Shown: positions 13,261 through 28,279 of the stretch, piece by piece | How the letters are laid out: each line of letters opens with the position of its first letter | Numbering within the stretch: the first letter of the stretch is position 1 | DNA from: Macropodus opercularis | Taxonomy: Eukaryota; Chordata; Actinopteri; Anabantiformes; Osphronemidae | Length of the DNA: 64,000 nt | Assembly: GCA_030770545.1 (NCBI GenBank) | Contig: CM061094.1 | Coordinates: forward strand, 2,279,001-2,343,000 | Direction: 5' to 3' | Translations under genes and position numbers: made by a program | The notes under the pieces: model-generated | Database searches by the model: none | What the model saw: only the letters and a program-made list of their open reading frames with translations | Told to the model about the DNA's origin: nothing

Positions 13261-16200
13261 GCGTCAGGATCCCGGTGGCGCTGCCTGGTGGCGCAATTTC
13301 AAACAATACCCTTACAGGAGTTTTGCACATGACTCGTATGAGATTAAAATGTAAAACACGCGTAGGACGAAGCTGCAAATATACACATTTCTGCTGTTTT
13401 TGACCAAACGTACTTACACAACAAGTGTACAGTTTAGCTAAGGTAGCTAACAGTGAGGTCAAGCGCGTGAATGTTTGCTCTACATCAAATGTAATGTGGT
13501 CACAGGTGCACACGCGCCTCAGCTAATTACAGTCGCGTGCGCACTTAAGAGTCAGACCTTAAACTATACAGTAGCGACGTTCACCGTTATTGTTAATAGA
13601 TCCAACGAGGGCAGACTACAGACACCTGCTTTTAGCTTATATGTGAGACCACCACTGCTATGAAACAAGTGTAATTTTAAAAGCAAGGTTTGCCTTCAGC
13701 CTCAGGTGTAGCTGCAGCTTAGGAGGAGTAAAGAGCAAATGTAGCCATGCTAACATAACCGCAGCTAACTGCTACGCGTTAACAGGCTCGTATTGCTAAT
13801 GTGACTTTGCTACAGTAGGATACTAACATTTGCGTTTAACTTAATGTTTTTTAAAGGCATTTATTTGACTGTTAAATGAAATAAGTGCTTCGTTTTTCCG
13901 TTGACTGCTTTGTCTATTCAACCATACAGTATACTATAATGTTGTTGTTTCCTCACATCGTTGTGTTCATTTTTATGATAAGTAGAGTGGTAAGTTGTAA
14001 AATACACCAGTTCCATCTACTTTTGTACTACATTCCACCATACATATAGAATATTTCCACACAGTGCGTACATGCTGCATTCATGCTAAATAATCTATCC
14101 ATACTGTGGAGTAATCATTGCCTGATAAATCATGTGTCCTTTTCACTGTGACTGTAAACTGGAGTGTTTCCATGATAGAACCTGGCTGGGAGCAGCTCGT
14201 TCACGCTTACTGCGGTGTTCTCTGTTTAAAGAAAGCTGTAGAATCACTAGAAGCTTTGTGTGCTGGCTGTCCTCTCCGGACACAGTATGCAAAGCCTAAA
14301 TAGTTTCTAAGTTAAATTCAATAAACTTTATGTGTGCCTGAGGGGCAGTTTGAAGGCACATGTGAGCAGCAAATTAAAAGAACACGTAGTTGTTCACAGT
14401 AAAATTAGTATTGGCCATGAAAAACATTTTTTAATAATGGCTAATCGTTGTTTTCAGCTAACAGTTGCAGTGAAACTCAGAGGTTATTTATCCATTTGCA
14501 TTTTTTGGCATCTCCAAATCCAATCTCTGGCAAATAGGCAGCATTTCCCTGCACAGCTGAATGTTTAGGTAGTTTTGCTGAAGGTTAGCTAAGAGTGTTT
14601 TCATTTACGTATATAGAAATATTAGGTTGTTTGTCATTAGTTCCTCCTATAATAATTTAGACACAGTGGAATTAATTTACTAAATACTTTTCAGTACACA
14701 GGACACTCACAAGTTAACACCACATACTTTGCAGTTATAATAACACAAATAACTTATATCTTATCTGGCTTTAAATCACCTCTCAACCTCTTCTTGTCAC
14801 TTTAGGTTCATTTGATTGTAGATGACAGCATAATATGGTATAAATGTTATACTGTGGCAACAAACATGCCTTGATTAAGTCTATACATCCAATCACAATC
14901 ATTTCCTAAAAAGACTAGAACCTTAGAACGCGTTCAGCTGCTTTTAGCTCTTTGTTTTCCGTTTTTGGCATAAGCGTTTTCTAGTTTCAGGGCTCTTTAC
15001 CCGCATATGAAACCTTTTGGCAGCTGTTTCCTGCAAACACACTCAGACAAGATGAGTATACGCTGCCCTGCCCAGCCAGAAGTGGCAGTGATCCAATTTG
15101 AACAAATGACTGTTGCAGGAAGTCAAGTAATCACTAACTGGTACAGTGACCACATACTTGTGTTTTTAAGGAAGATTATTTTACAACTAAGACAGATGAT
15201 AAAAGAAACAGTTTAACTTCTATCACTTTCTTCTTCGTGAACAAGTTTTCCCTTTTCAAACCTTGTCTGCTTAGTGAAACTAAAAAAGATTAACAGTGTA
15301 TTTTTAATTCGTGCTTTAGGCAAGGTCAATTAATTTGTGCTTGCTGTACACACATATGTCTTAATTTTTCAACAGATACAACAGATCATCACCATCAGCT
15401 GATGGTATTGACACCTAAATATATTATACAACATAGATGATCAATCGATAACCCCCATGAATTATGTCCTAAATAAAGATTTTTGAGACTCAACCATGCA
15501 AAGGCAAGCTACAGTATGGTGCTGTACAGTACTTTATAGAATTTGGTTCATGAGCAGATCTCCTCCTCTACACTCTACACAGTCTCATCATTCCATAAAG
15601 GTTGAAACCATAAACACAGCTATCTATCCATCCATCCATCATCTCAGATACTTATTCTCGTAATGCAGGTCTGCAGTTTAACGTCTTCAATTAACCTGAC
15701 TGTACAATAAAAGAAAAGAAGGACAAGCAACAAAAAGCAGCAAATCTATAGCAGCTTAACTAAGAGATATGACCTGAACCATCTTTAACTATTAAGTTTC
15801 AGCAAAAAGAAAAGATTCAAGCCCAGCCTAGGTAGAGGATGTCTGTTTCAAACCCTAAAGCGAGAGCTGGTTCCTCAAGAGAGGTGCTTGATACAGTAGC
15901 TAAAGGGCCTGCTTCCCATTGTTCACTTAGGTCTAATAACCACAAGTAAACCAGCACTCTGAGATCGAAGCCTTCTGTTGGGATCACATAGAACTGAGAA
16001 CTGGCGCTTCATCAGTAAGTGTTATGTAGGAATAGAGAAGGATTTAAAATTTCATTCTAGATTATGGGAAGCCATTAGATGGAAGCTAATGTAGGGGAAA
16101 TACTTGTACTATCCAACCACCTGACATGTGGTCAGAAGGAATATACTGTAAATCCTGCTTAAGTTCTCTAGGGGAAAAAAATCATTACATAAAAAGGTTT

Positions 16201-19200
16201 AAAATCTGTCATGTGAATTGGTTGGACTAAACAAGCAAAACACAACAAAACAACCCCACATTTAATTCCTAAGCTATAGTCAATATTCATAAAAGTAAAT
16301 TCTACAATTAAATAAATTATGTTATGTCACTGAGATCTGTTCCCTGTTGCAGAACAAACCATTATAAAACTGGTTGTGAGTTGACTAAATTATACAATTG
16401 TGTTGCACATTTTGTCCAAAAGATAATTCTGTGGCTCTTTTCACAGAAACCATTTAATTATAAGCATTTATTTCTATTACTTTCGAATGAATACTTTTAA
16501 CACTATAACTGAATTAACCCTTTTATGATGGCTTCAACAGGTGTTTTTCCTTGGATATGAGTGTCTGTTGTACAGACGCTTTAGCTGCAGTATCTGTGTC
16601 CCTTCTTAGCAGTGTTTTTCAGCCTGAGAGACTTCTTTACATACGGTAGGGAAAGATTTCCTCCCACATCCTCAAGAGGTTGTGGTGTATTGACTGTCAA
16701 GTGCAGGCATTATAGTTTCATAGTCATGTTGTTAATAATAGCTATGAGGGCAGAGTAAATTAATCTGATTGTGAGAAATGATTATCGTTAAATGTGTTTG
16801 TCAGGACAATTCAGTATTCAGCTGTAATTTCAAGTCTCATAAACACTGAATTAATGTAATCTACAAGTTACTTTCTGTCACGTGAGTAGCAGTGTATAAA
16901 TGAACTGTACAGTAGTAATCTTCAAAAATATTCAGCAGCATTTGAAACATTTGCTTATCCATTGTGTTGTTTTTAAAGGCTTTTGCAGTAACATTTGTGT
17001 ATAACAGTGCGTATAGCTTCTCTTTATTAAATATAACCACATATTTGGCCACAAACATCATAAGAACTATAGACATTGATTGGGTTTTAAAGTTGAAGTG
17101 AATCCTGCATTGTTAATGCTCACTGTTCATCTAAAGATGGTAACGATAAATGTGTAAATTTTAATGATGCCTAAGAGGAGGAAGGTCTGACTCCGTTCTA
17201 ATGGAGTTGCACTACTAACCAATTTAACACAACATTAAAGTCCTGACTGATCTGGGGGCACTGCACTGTGTGGGTCTTCAAAAACAACACACCCACTCCT
17301 GCTTCCTGAATAAGGTGTGCATCATTTGGAAAGGGCTGTTACAGACGTCTCTTTAAATAACACCAAAGATAACAAGCCTGGAGGTCACGGTGTGCTGCAA
17401 CACAACTTTAGTTTTGCTCTGGGGTTATATAAGACATCATATACTGAAATACTGTTGCAATATGTATTTTATCTGCAGCTGTAATAACAGAGTATGACGT
17501 GTTCTGTTACTATTAACTGTGTGTGTGTGGGGGGCGTAATTTATTTATTTAGTCTGCCAGCGCTCATTGTCTCCTGTGTAATAAATTGTCATAAAAACTT
17601 TGTTTTGGGGAAAATGCAGTGAGGTGTATTTCCCTACTACTAAAAAAGCACTAGTTTCACATTTTAACAAATGTTAAAGGTTTTCATTTACTGCTAAATG
17701 ATTTCTATGGCCGTCCTAGAAGCGCGCCCTACCTGGGGGGAGTTTATGCTACATGTCTAAACCTAATAGGCCCTAGGTCACATTAGTACTTAAGTTATGC
17801 AGGAGCAACATACACCAAAAGATCACAAACATTACTGAAATAAAACATTGACAATTTGCAAGCAGCTGTGAAATTTGCTGGCCAGATATACACACTAATA
17901 CAAGCAGGGTAAGTAGGTATTTTCTAGAGACTACAACAGCAGCACAGTAGGCACAGGGCAAAAAGAAATCTACAATATGCAGTGTAGTGTAGACCAGAAA
18001 TATTCTTTCAACATGGCATCCTTGCATATGGAGCATCTGTCACGTCATACATGATTAGAAACCGACCAGGCAGCATCTGCCATAACTGAGGAAGTATGTG
18101 AACAGAGCTGACGATGTCTTGGTAAACGACTACAGTATGAGTATGAGTATTCCTGTACTCTGACTTAAAGTAGCACTTGAAATCAGTCCAGCTTGGGTCT
18201 GCTCTGCCACATGATGCTCAGGGCTGCAGGTGGCCATCACACTCTATTCTATCAAACAGAAATAAATGAAAATATTTGACTGAGTGATACTTCAACATGA
18301 TTTTGACATTGCATTAAATCTTCCAACATTGTGTTTTTTTCTATTTGCTTAATTACTTTTTAATCTTCGTGAAATTCACTAAATTGCTTTTTTGCTGTAT
18401 AAAAGGAACAGGATCATCATCATCTCAAGCTGAAGATTACCAGGGAGCATAGTCTGCATCTGTAGCTATCAGATCAAGCTTAGAGAGAGACGACAATCCC
18501 CCAGAGTACTGTGGCCTCCAGGGAATACTGGTGGAAAAAGAGCGAGTCAAAAACAGTCACACTGTGAGTGATGATGGAAAAGCTCTGCTGCTGTGAAAGA
18601 GAGCACTGATATTAATGAAACAAAAAAGACACTGTACTGACGAGGACAATGCTGTGTGTGACATTGTGTAGGACAGGCAGAGATCACTAGTAAAAAGCTA
18701 CACTAACTAAACCACAGTATACAGAGATGACTTGTACCGTCAAGGCCACATTTCCTGCATTAGCACAAACAGCGCAGAAAAGAACCAAAGTGCATCACTG
18801 ACTTTCAAACAGGAAATGAAATGCCATCCACATCCGTCCACCTCACCCTGCAGACTTCATGCTGTTATCGCCTCCTTCACCTCTGGTTGCTTTCCTGGGC
18901 AGAAGCTTTCAAAGAGACGAGGTGAAGAAAGAAATTCAAAGATCCAAAGTGATGGATTCAAAAGCAGGACCTGCAGGTGGACTTTCCGACCACCAGCCTA
19001 TGTGGCGTCCTCTGATTGGGAAGAGTAAAAGGTCAGGGCTTGTCAAGCTGTTCTTCCTGTGTTGGTTATTAATAGAGATTATACACAGATATGTTTGAAG
19101 TATTTCTGAGTTTTGTTCTTTTTTTTATTATTTTCTTGTCAATTCATTCTTTCATCCAAACAAGCCACCAGGGCTCTCAGGACCTGCTTATTATTTGTTC

Positions 19201-22200
19201 AGTGTTATTATTTTTAGCTTTGTTTTATCAGTGTGGAGAGGAAGCTGTGATCTTTGTGAATCATGGGTGGTTATGTCATAATATTTATTTTCATTGTACA
19301 TAATATATTTCTGTGACGGGCAGGCTAATAACTCCAGCTGTTACTGCACTGAATGCATGTTATGCTTGTTCTAAATAAATGATGTTTGACCTGCTGCTCA
19401 TGCTGACAGTGGCTGTGTGGCTGTCGGTCACTGATATAGCAGCTACTCCCACCTTCATCTTCTCTGTTTTATCAACCACATAGCAAAGTGATGATAAAGC
19501 AGCTTATTTTCACCCAAAATAACGTCCGTATGATTCATAAAACTCAACTCAACTCCTAGTTTGGAGGTGTGAGATTTACTGTACAGTGGACTGACAGTTA
19601 AGTAAGAAGACATAGCAGTGGTGACCTTTAGGATTTCAGTCTAGTGTAGGCAAACATAAGACACAGATTCAGTGTCCCACTGTTTGACGTCAATAACTCA
19701 GTTTTGCTGGCAGCCAGCTTGCATCCTCACAACTCACAGCAGCTATAAAAAGACTTTTTGCATGAAAAATGCAGAAGTTTCAACCCTGGTGCCCCAGTCA
19801 CATCTTCACTGCCACTGTGATGGCAGTGCCACACTTTTTCCCAGCAACACTCACAGCTTATATCTTTATCTCCCATTTCCTGCAGTTCATTTGAACAGCT
19901 GTTGGGCAAAAAATAAAACAGAACAGAAACGCTGCTGTCAGAACAGAGAGGTAGCTGAGCAGTGCCATGGAGGCAGCTTCGCTAAAGAAAGAGAAATGTG
20001 AATAAAGAAGACAAGTGTCAAAGCTCCGAGAGCCACTTCAAACTGCGAATGGAAGAGCAGCACAAAGGCATTTCTGTCTCTCCCAGAACAAGCTGTGATT
20101 TCATACTTTGTGACCTTAAGGTTTTCTTCATAAATATCTGTTCTAGAATAAATCACATCTTGTATGTGTCCTAAACAGATAAGACTGTTAAGCACATTTC
20201 TGTAATGTGTTTCAAATCCAGGTTCTTCCGTTTTGACTGTACATATCACCAGAAATACAGGACCAACCAGAGAAGCAGCTCCTCCACAAGTTTCCATATC
20301 ACTTTATATTTTCAATCAGACTGTCCTGTTTTTTTATTGTGTGACTAAAAACACAGTGTTGCTTATTTTTCCTTGTTTGTCCTCTGGTACAGAACTTTGC
20401 CCTGTTGTTGTGACTCTAGTGGCTGCAGTTGAAGTGCTTCAGTTCTGTGCTGCTGGTAGCTATGAATAAAAGACGTCTCGTTTTGTTGTAGTCTGGCCGG
20501 GATCTGCCTGAGTCCGTTGCTTAAGTGATCTCTGAAGACCCGTGGCTCGTTTTTAGGGAAGAAAAGGAGCAGCATAGCATGTGTGATGTTACAATTGCTG
20601 TACATCTTTATGATAACTATGCTTCTGTATGTGCAGGAGAATCCCTGACTGTGAGGAATGTGAATGTACAGTATACGGGTGCAAAGGCTTGACCTGTTTC
20701 TGTGTGTTTATCTGGTGCAGTGGGGGGTGTTGAAGGGAGGGGTTCAACTCCAGAGTGATGCTCCGCGAAGCACGATGAGAGGAACCCAGGGACAGCACAA
20801 GCCATTCCAAATAGCACTCAGTCTGAATAATGCAGCAGTATGGAGGAGGGACAGAAGGAGAGAGGCCGGAAGAAGTGAGCAAGAACGAGGAAAAATTAGG
20901 AAAGGTTGTGTAGAGAGTGGGGTGGAATGTGAGGCAAAGCCTGAAGACATGTGAGAGGAAGGATCACAGCAAAAGAAGAAAAAATAACGAGGAAAGACAA
21001 AAGAGAACGACTTTTGAAGTGGGGTTCGCTTCCCACTCGGCTGTAATTAGGTTGTTTTCGTCTAAGAATAACTGCACATGCTGCTTTGCTTTCTACAGTA
21101 GTTAGTGGACGTGAAACTACAATAGCAGTTCAGTGTTGAGACAGCAGATATGACCCTCTGTGCTTCAGTTTCTCATGCAAGCTGTCATTTCAGAGAACAC
21201 GTGACCCGTGAATGGATCACTGGCCCAAGAGGCTGGAGCCCCCAGAGTAACGACCACAACGAGATGCAGAAAGGTTCCGAATGAACACATTCAGACCCAG
21301 AACCACCCCAGCGAGACACTCAATTAGAGTACATATAAAACGTGTTTAATTGAACTAACCACTGCTGCAAAACAACTACAATAAGTGGATGTTCTAGATA
21401 TTAAAGGTAAATATGTAGTGGTTCACTTCATAGTGGTTTAATTTGCATATTTAACTAAGGTTGGTGTTTTTAATTATTCAAAGAGACAAACATGAATGAA
21501 ACATGAATTGACCAATAATAGCAATATCAGCACTGGGGCAATTTGCGGTTTTATTAACATCAACAGCAGAAAATGAAATATAAAGTTCCATCGTGATATC
21601 CAGTGCTGTTTAACAATGTGGCAAATTACTCTTACAGCACCTGGCTTCATACGGTGCTTCATCCAGTATCAGTATCACACTGTGATGTGCCAGTAATCAG
21701 AGATTTTTTCTGATGAAATTTACAGACAGTGGTTTTACCACCAACACTCTCAGGTTGATGGCTGGTTAAAAGCCGTAAAATCTAATTTGCAGGATTCACA
21801 AATGCAATATCTGCTACATCAGAGGTGTAACTGGAGAGCAGTGCAACTCAGCCACTACGAGGCTCAGAGAAAGTAAGAGAGGAGAGAAAATTACATTTGT
21901 CCACGCTGTGCTGTACATGTGCTTTGCATCCGGATGAGCAAACACAAAGTCCTGAAAATACAACTTCTCACATATCATAATTCATCATATACCTTAATAG
22001 TAATACTGCAAGTACTGAAGCAGTGAGACTTGTGATAAGAAAGACTCGTGTGATTGAACTAGAATTAACTGCACTTAAAAACTCTTCACTTTGTTCCTGG
22101 CTTATGTGAGCAGTAATTTGTTCCCTCTGCAAATAATACCCTTTCAGAGATATGTGAAACAAAATCAACCATCACTTTCTTCAGAAAGGTACATTTTAAG

Positions 22201-22867
22201 ATGCATCGACTTGTCTGTCAGAATCAAGACATTCAAAACAAGCAAAGTCGATAAAAGAAACTTTCAGCACTGTTTTTTGGAGTCTGGTGTGAGACAATGT
22301 CAAAGGGGATGATTGAGTTATCATCACCTTGATGAATGATGATCAACACCAGCACACAGGACAAATAGTGACAGTCTATAGACACATTTTCAGAGAACAA
22401 CAAAAGGCAGCAGAAGTGTGACTGCTGCTCTCTGAAACTGAAGTCTTGCTCCTAGAGTTGTCATTCTCACTGCTAGTCACTCACAGTCACTAGTGTTGTG
22501 TGCACATGGTTGTGTCCTGTCCTTTCTGCTTACAAACCTATGGAACAAGCAGTTATTTGACAGAAATGAGAGCCTGAGCACAGACTTCCACTAAATAACT
22601 AGAATAATCATGATGGTAAATTGATTATTATCAAGCCTGTTAGTGTACAGTAGAGGCTGTTCATTGTAAATAATGAACTGAGTATTTACTGATGCGTAAC
22701 TAAGCAGCATGTATCCTGCCTCTTGCCCAGTGACAGCTGGAAGTGACCTTAAATGATGGCACATCATTCCATTACACTTTCAAAAAACAAACAAGTATAT
22801 ACAAACATATTTAATTCTCCTTTAAAAGCAAAGTCATGTGCTTTTTCTGCCTGGTGAGTTGTTCATA
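13261..22867. other. Intergenic region upstream of gnao1, no gene recognised
   Basis: About 9.6 kb of mostly AT-rich DNA between the gnao1 promoter and a nested LTR. Short open frames exist but none shows a known domain, biased codon use or splice structure I could support. A lncRNA or conserved noncoding element cannot be excluded by reading alone. Confidence 0.5.
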
Positions 22868-22872
22868 GATAC

Positions 22873-23942
22873 TGTTACAAACTCACTAACTAGAGTACCA
22901 GGGGTAGGAACGCCTGAGTCCCTGGTATTACCATCAGTCACCACTGGGTGACGCCAAAGCTAACTAAAGGGGGGAGCTCGACCTAGAGCCTGTGACCACA
23001 CTAACAAACTAACGAGGGAGGACCCAAATGCACGACCCAGAGACAGACATATATGAACGATTAACTAATATTTTAATGGTTGGGAAACAAACATGAACTA
23101 AACACAGACACGAGTGACTACAAAACTTAAAGAACCAAACATGAACGTGACGCTACAAAACTTTAACATTAAACTTTAGACAAACACATTGTTACTAATA
23201 ACAAAAAACCAAAACCCGGAGCTACAAAACTTTAATACAGACAGGACTGAAACAAGAACAAAGTAACTGCAGTACAACAAACCTGAACATAAAAGGAGAG
23301 ACAAACATTAAACACTAAGACTACAAACACGCACACAACACTAATACACAAGTGGTAACACCGATAACCAGCCAGCAAAGTAAGAAGGGACCAGGGGGAA
23401 CTTAAATACTGTAGCGACCCAGCAGGTCGCTGGTGCGTTCGGCCATGGGGAACTCTGGGTAATGGTTATGTGTGTTTTTGCCGGCACCTTGTGGGAGGGT
23501 GCTGTGTGTGGCAGTGACCCCCCCACCGGTGACCGGTCATTCATTGGTGTTCGAAATAAAGCTCAGCTACCTCTGTTGGAGGTAGTTGTCAAAAGGCAAG
23601 AGTTGTCTGGGCTTTGTTTGGTGCAGCTCGAGACGCTTGGGGTCGTGCGGTGTATGGGGCACAAGCGTTCTCACATCCCCCTGATGAGCGGTCCGCTCTA
23701 GCTTAGCCTGCTAGCCCCTGAGCTAGCCGTTAGTTTAGCTGCTGACAGTTAGCCAGGGCTAGTTAGCTTCCGCTCCGAAGCCTCCCGTCGTTACAATACA
23801 AACTAGACAGGAAATAACTAACAGGTGAAATCAATAACGAACAAGCAGGACACGGACAAACAGGACGCAGACAAACAGAAAACAACAAAGAAGAACGAGG
23901 AACAAGGGCAGCCTCCAGTGGTTGGAGGCTCGAATCGTCACA
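22873..23942 (-). mobile_element. Solo LTR (outer) of a retrotransposon, split by a second LTR
   Basis: The element runs from TGTTACAAACTCAC to AATCGTCACA and is flanked by an exact 5-bp duplication GATAC at 22868-22872 and 23943-23947. Read on the minus strand it opens TGTGACGATTCGAG, a start I associate with fish Ty3/Gypsy LTRs. Without the inner insert it is about 680 bp. It has internal near-repeats of the form CTACAAAACTTTAA at about 23118, 23153 and 23222. No gag or pol is present, so this is a solo LTR left by recombination. Orientation is inferred from the termini. Confidence 0.75.
23410..23795 (+). mobile_element. Solo LTR (inner), nested in the outer LTR
   Basis: A 386-bp segment beginning TGTAGCGAC and ending GTCGTTACA, nearly perfect inverted termini. 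It is flanked by the 4-bp duplication ATAC at 23406-23409 and 23796-23799. It is more GC-rich than its host LTR and contains an AATAAA signal near 23556 on the plus strand. No coding region is left. Its position proves it inserted after the outer LTR. Confidence 0.75.
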
Positions 23943-23947
23943 GATAC

Positions 23948-26900
23948 AGATGTTATGTGTAAGAGGGAATTGTAAATGAGAAAGAAAGACATTTTATTTT
24001 AAAAAACTTTTCACAAAAATGACAGTTTGCCAACTCTTTCTTATTGTAAATGTGCAATGTTGTGAAATCGGTCTATTATCTGTGCCATGTCCAGGGTGAA
24101 GATAATTGGCACACTCAAGTGAAAAATATTTCAACGTTATTTGAAAAAAATAGAATAGAAATAGAAATGAGATGAATAAGAGAATAACAGAGAAAGACTC
24201 AATAGGCAGATGTGGTAAAGTAAAGCTGGATGGAACAGACGGAGCATCAAATAGTAATATAGCAGCATGTCTAGTGGTACTGAAGGTGAGGGGAACGTCT
24301 CCTTCACATTGGTGAAGTGGCACAGTCCACATCTATGGCAGAAGGACAGTAAGAAGCAAAAGCAGCATGGCCTCAAAGAGAGGATGAAAACGCGTTGGAC
24401 ACTTCAAGATGTTGGACATCAGATCAAAACTCTTGTTGGTCAGGGTTACGACAGCGTTGTGTCATATCAGTTCATTCTAGACATGTGACAAAAATACGTT
24501 AATCAATATGCTTCACTGTACTGTATGTACGTAACATATGCCTTTAGAAGTTTTTATAGCATTTTAAAATAATTTATATTGGAAGTAAAGTGTTAAATTT
24601 TGTTGTGTGTTTATTAAACATGATAACGCTCAAAAGTGATGCATCAAGGCATGTGATCATGTGTTTTATTATACCTTTGCTCTATAATCTTGTATTTTCC
24701 CATGTATCGCATCGTGTCACTGGGTTGCTCCTGTATTTAAAATACTTGAAGTCCACAATTGGAAAACATTAACTGTAAATAAATCAAAGAATTAAAAAAG
24801 CTCTAGCGAACTAAGGGAAATCAAACGACCCAGAAGAGCGTGGAGATGCTGCCTTCACAGCAGCTGTCCAGGATGAGAAATCTCTGTGGGATGTATACAT
24901 CTCCTCTCCACAGTAAACACAGAGAGTTTAGCCCACAAACAGGAAGACTGGGTTAAGGTGTACCATAAAACATAAAACGTGCCTGTAGAGTTCAGACACA
25001 TCCTGTTATCCGGCCGCTCAGTGTTAGAAGTGTTAAAGTAGTAAGAATCAGGGTCTTTTCCCAAGCTATCAAAATGTGTATTGATTACTTTTTCATTTTT
25101 ATTGCTTCAACAACTTAAATATTTCATACAAAGGCAGAATACAGTTTCCTTGACTCTCTGTAACAATACATTTTAATCTAGGCAGAAATGAAAACATTTC
25201 ACATTTTCAGCAGGTTGTGGCCTACTGTCAAAAGCATCTAAGCACTAAGATTGTCTGTGTATTTTATCAACAAGAAAGGATTTCAGTATCCATTTTGTTG
25301 ATATAATTCTGAATATATATGCTGATATGTTGTATTTTCATAGTGCATAGGTGCTTTTGAGGTGACAGGCTTTGTTACAGCAGAGATCCTTCCACTGAAT
25401 GAACACAAACAGATCCTTATCTATCAGCAATCCTGACAAGCATAAATGCCATTTGAACACATCCATTCAATTCCAGTGCAAATGATCAAAATGGAATAAA
25501 TTAAGAACACAACAGCAACTGAATGTGCATATTCATCACTCATTGAAAAAAAATCATTAACACGCATATCATCATGAGCAACAAAAATAAATGTCTAAAA
25601 TATACTGTGTACTCTCTTAAACCATACAGCTGTGATTTGTAGTGCAATTACACTTGAGGTTTGCATTAGCGTTTAATGGTAATCTGTAATTCCTTACATC
25701 ATCACGTCTCAACAACCTTCTTCCTCTAATGCAGACAAAAAACTTTAACTGCATTCGGTTCTATGTCAAGGTAGCATGAATCCAGCAGATGTCACTTCTA
25801 GTAGGTCTAGACTTAGTAGTTCTAGCACTAGGACTAGTCCACGACTGAGAACATGCATTACTTTACCTAAAAGCTAATGCAACTCACTGCCTCAATGTTG
25901 AGCCTTGTCGAGAAGATGGTGTTTTTGATTCAGTTCAAATGTGTTTTGGTCCAAAGCGTTAAGGGATAGCAGAGTGTTCACATAGTTCACAGACTTTGTC
26001 CGCTATGTGAAACCGGTCCCAAAGCTAGATTTGTTGCTGTTCTCATCAATATGCGCCTTCAACAGCTACAGGTTGAGGCTGGTGTCTGATCAAGACCTAT
26101 CGAGGTTTTTACACTCTCAGACTGACATGATCCTGCTGCAGTTCACTCGCTGCTGCTGTTTCCTACATTCCTATGGTCATCCATGTATTGCAATTTTGTG
26201 AGTTCTCCTAGTTCTGTACAGTATTGCACAATAAAATGATCTCTGGGCTTCCCAGAAGTATATTTAGCACTAAGTTAACCTTTAAACTGTTGCCTGTAAA
26301 CAGTGCTGTGGACTAATATTTTACATCAAATCACATCATCACTTGGAATTATTAATGAGTAATTCTGAGAATTAATCTGCATGTTCTCAAACAGATATTC
26401 ATGGTTCTCTAATAAATTCAGTTCGCAAGTACCATGTCAATGTACATTTAATGAAACACAGTCAACCATCATGAAAACTTTTTAAAGATCGGCTCCAGGA
26501 CATTTGAGTTTCCTGTAAAGCAGCACTGTTGTCTGTGTTGTATGGACACTGAAGTCTTAACTCAACATGTCTCTTTGTTGACAATACTAAACAACATGCA
26601 GAGAGCTGTCTCAGCCAAGGTGAAAGACATTTTGGCTCTGAGCTTTGGAAAACCCAGAAGTTGAGGCAATTAGACAGATGTTGGCCATCCATAGACAGAA
26701 CATGCTGCTAATAACCTGTTATAACTCTATAACTAGTCATACAGATTGTGCAAAAATGCAGTGGTGTTCATGCTTTTGTCAAATGAGAAGTCTGTCTTTT
26801 ACTAGTTTCTATACCATTCACATTTAAATTGACAGAAGATAAATAACTAAGTTTCTTGCTACATGTCAGGCTCAAATGTTTAAATCTTTACAGGATGTTA

Positions 26901-27530
26901 GAAATGCTTCATTCCCCGTAACTCAAGCCCAACACCCCAATATTTGTGTCATGATTTACATTTGAGGAGCCATTAAATATTCTGCACCCTCATACAGGCT
27001 GAAAAAGTGATGATTTAGCAAAAGTTTGAAATACTTCTTTAACTCTCATGAGTTTAAAAAAATGTCAGTAATACTCATGTAAAGGATGCTTAATGGAAAG
27101 AAAAAGTCCACAAGTAGCAAACTCCGTCTCACACAAAACAATAAAGTGCTGGAGCCACGAATGCATGGTTTGCACCCAGCTGGCTTGAGTTTTTAGTCTA
27201 AATTAAATCAAGTCACACACCTGTCAGGTAGCTGGAATAAAAGGTTTGAGCAGGCCCACAGTGCTGGCTACTGGTAGATTCACTGTCGGTCTGCATAACT
27301 GATCAGTTCAGTGAAACAAAAACAGTCTTGGTCATTTTGTACAGGTCTTCAGAGTGGAGTAATGAAGGGAACAGCAGCTTCTGTGGTCTGTGGACAGAAA
27401 TAACAATCACTCTAAGGCCATACATTTATTTAAAACGCCTATGACCTCTTATTTTGTATTACCTGTTATTTCTTCTTTCCTTGTGCTGCTGGCACATATA
27501 TTACAATTATGTTTAACTTACTGTAAACAT
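23948..27530. other. Intergenic stretch, no gene recognised
   Basis: AT-rich sequence with scattered short open frames, none matching a known family. I see nothing definite in it. Confidence 0.5.
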
Positions 27531-27532
27531 GT

Positions 27533-28230
27533 TTGTTAAGCTTGAGCATCTTCAATATGTACAGGTATAATATAGGTGTATCTTTCTCTACTGCTTTCAT
27601 CGTTTGTGGTGTTCTACAGGGTTCCATTCTAGGTCCCATTGTATTTGCTTCATATTTATATTATGTATTCTGTTTATATTCGGCCTATTATTGTAAGCAC
27701 AACATCTTATTTCTTTGTTATGCCGATATGTTAATATATTCTAATTTTGGAAGCCTCCACCAAAGCTCATAGTCATTTTTTTAATTTAGCCTTAGGTTTT
27801 GAGAAATACATAGCCTCTGTAGTGAAGGATTGCTAATTTGATCAAAGACTGCCACCACTTCATTTTATTTGTTACATACATTTTCCAAGATCCCCTCAAA
27901 AGCTGCTTTTAACTGTTGCAGTTGCTACTTTAACAGCCTTCCTTTCTCAGTCAGATGTTCTTCCTCTTTTGACACTTAAGAAATATCCCATGACATTTCA
28001 TTTCAGTCTTCTTGTACCTAGTGGTTTTCTGTTTTTTCGTTATGCTTCTTCCTCTTTATATTTCCCAGCGTGTACCTTTTTCTAGTTTCTGTAGTGTGTT
28101 GTTTGTGTTTTTCTTTCTCTTTCAAAATTGCATCCAGACTAACCAGTCAAGGCAGATAGTCGCCTGCCCACCGTCTAGAGGAGGTGTATTCATTGAAAGG
28201 AAGCTTTTCCTCTCTATTTGTGCCTTGGGT
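27533..28230 (+). mobile_element. Decayed LINE, C-terminal reverse transcriptase and 3' region
   Basis: A frame starting at 27533 contains GVLQGSILGPIVF followed by HNILFLCYAD, recognisable as the reverse transcriptase segment of an L2/CR1-type LINE. The catalytic YADD is changed to YADM, so the enzyme is dead. About 400 bp downstream, near 28143-28180, is text resembling the start of the fish LINE 3' tail that is better preserved at 52.9 kb. The whole is a degraded, non-mobile copy. Confidence 0.7.
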
Positions 28231-28279
28231 AATTCAGTTACACACCAGCCATGCCCAACCCAACTAGGGACACTATTTA

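Noticed and set aside
18732..21105. Cluster of short open frames in the intergenic region
   Set aside because: No splice pairs, domain or conserved motif could be supported; lengths are within chance for this base composition.
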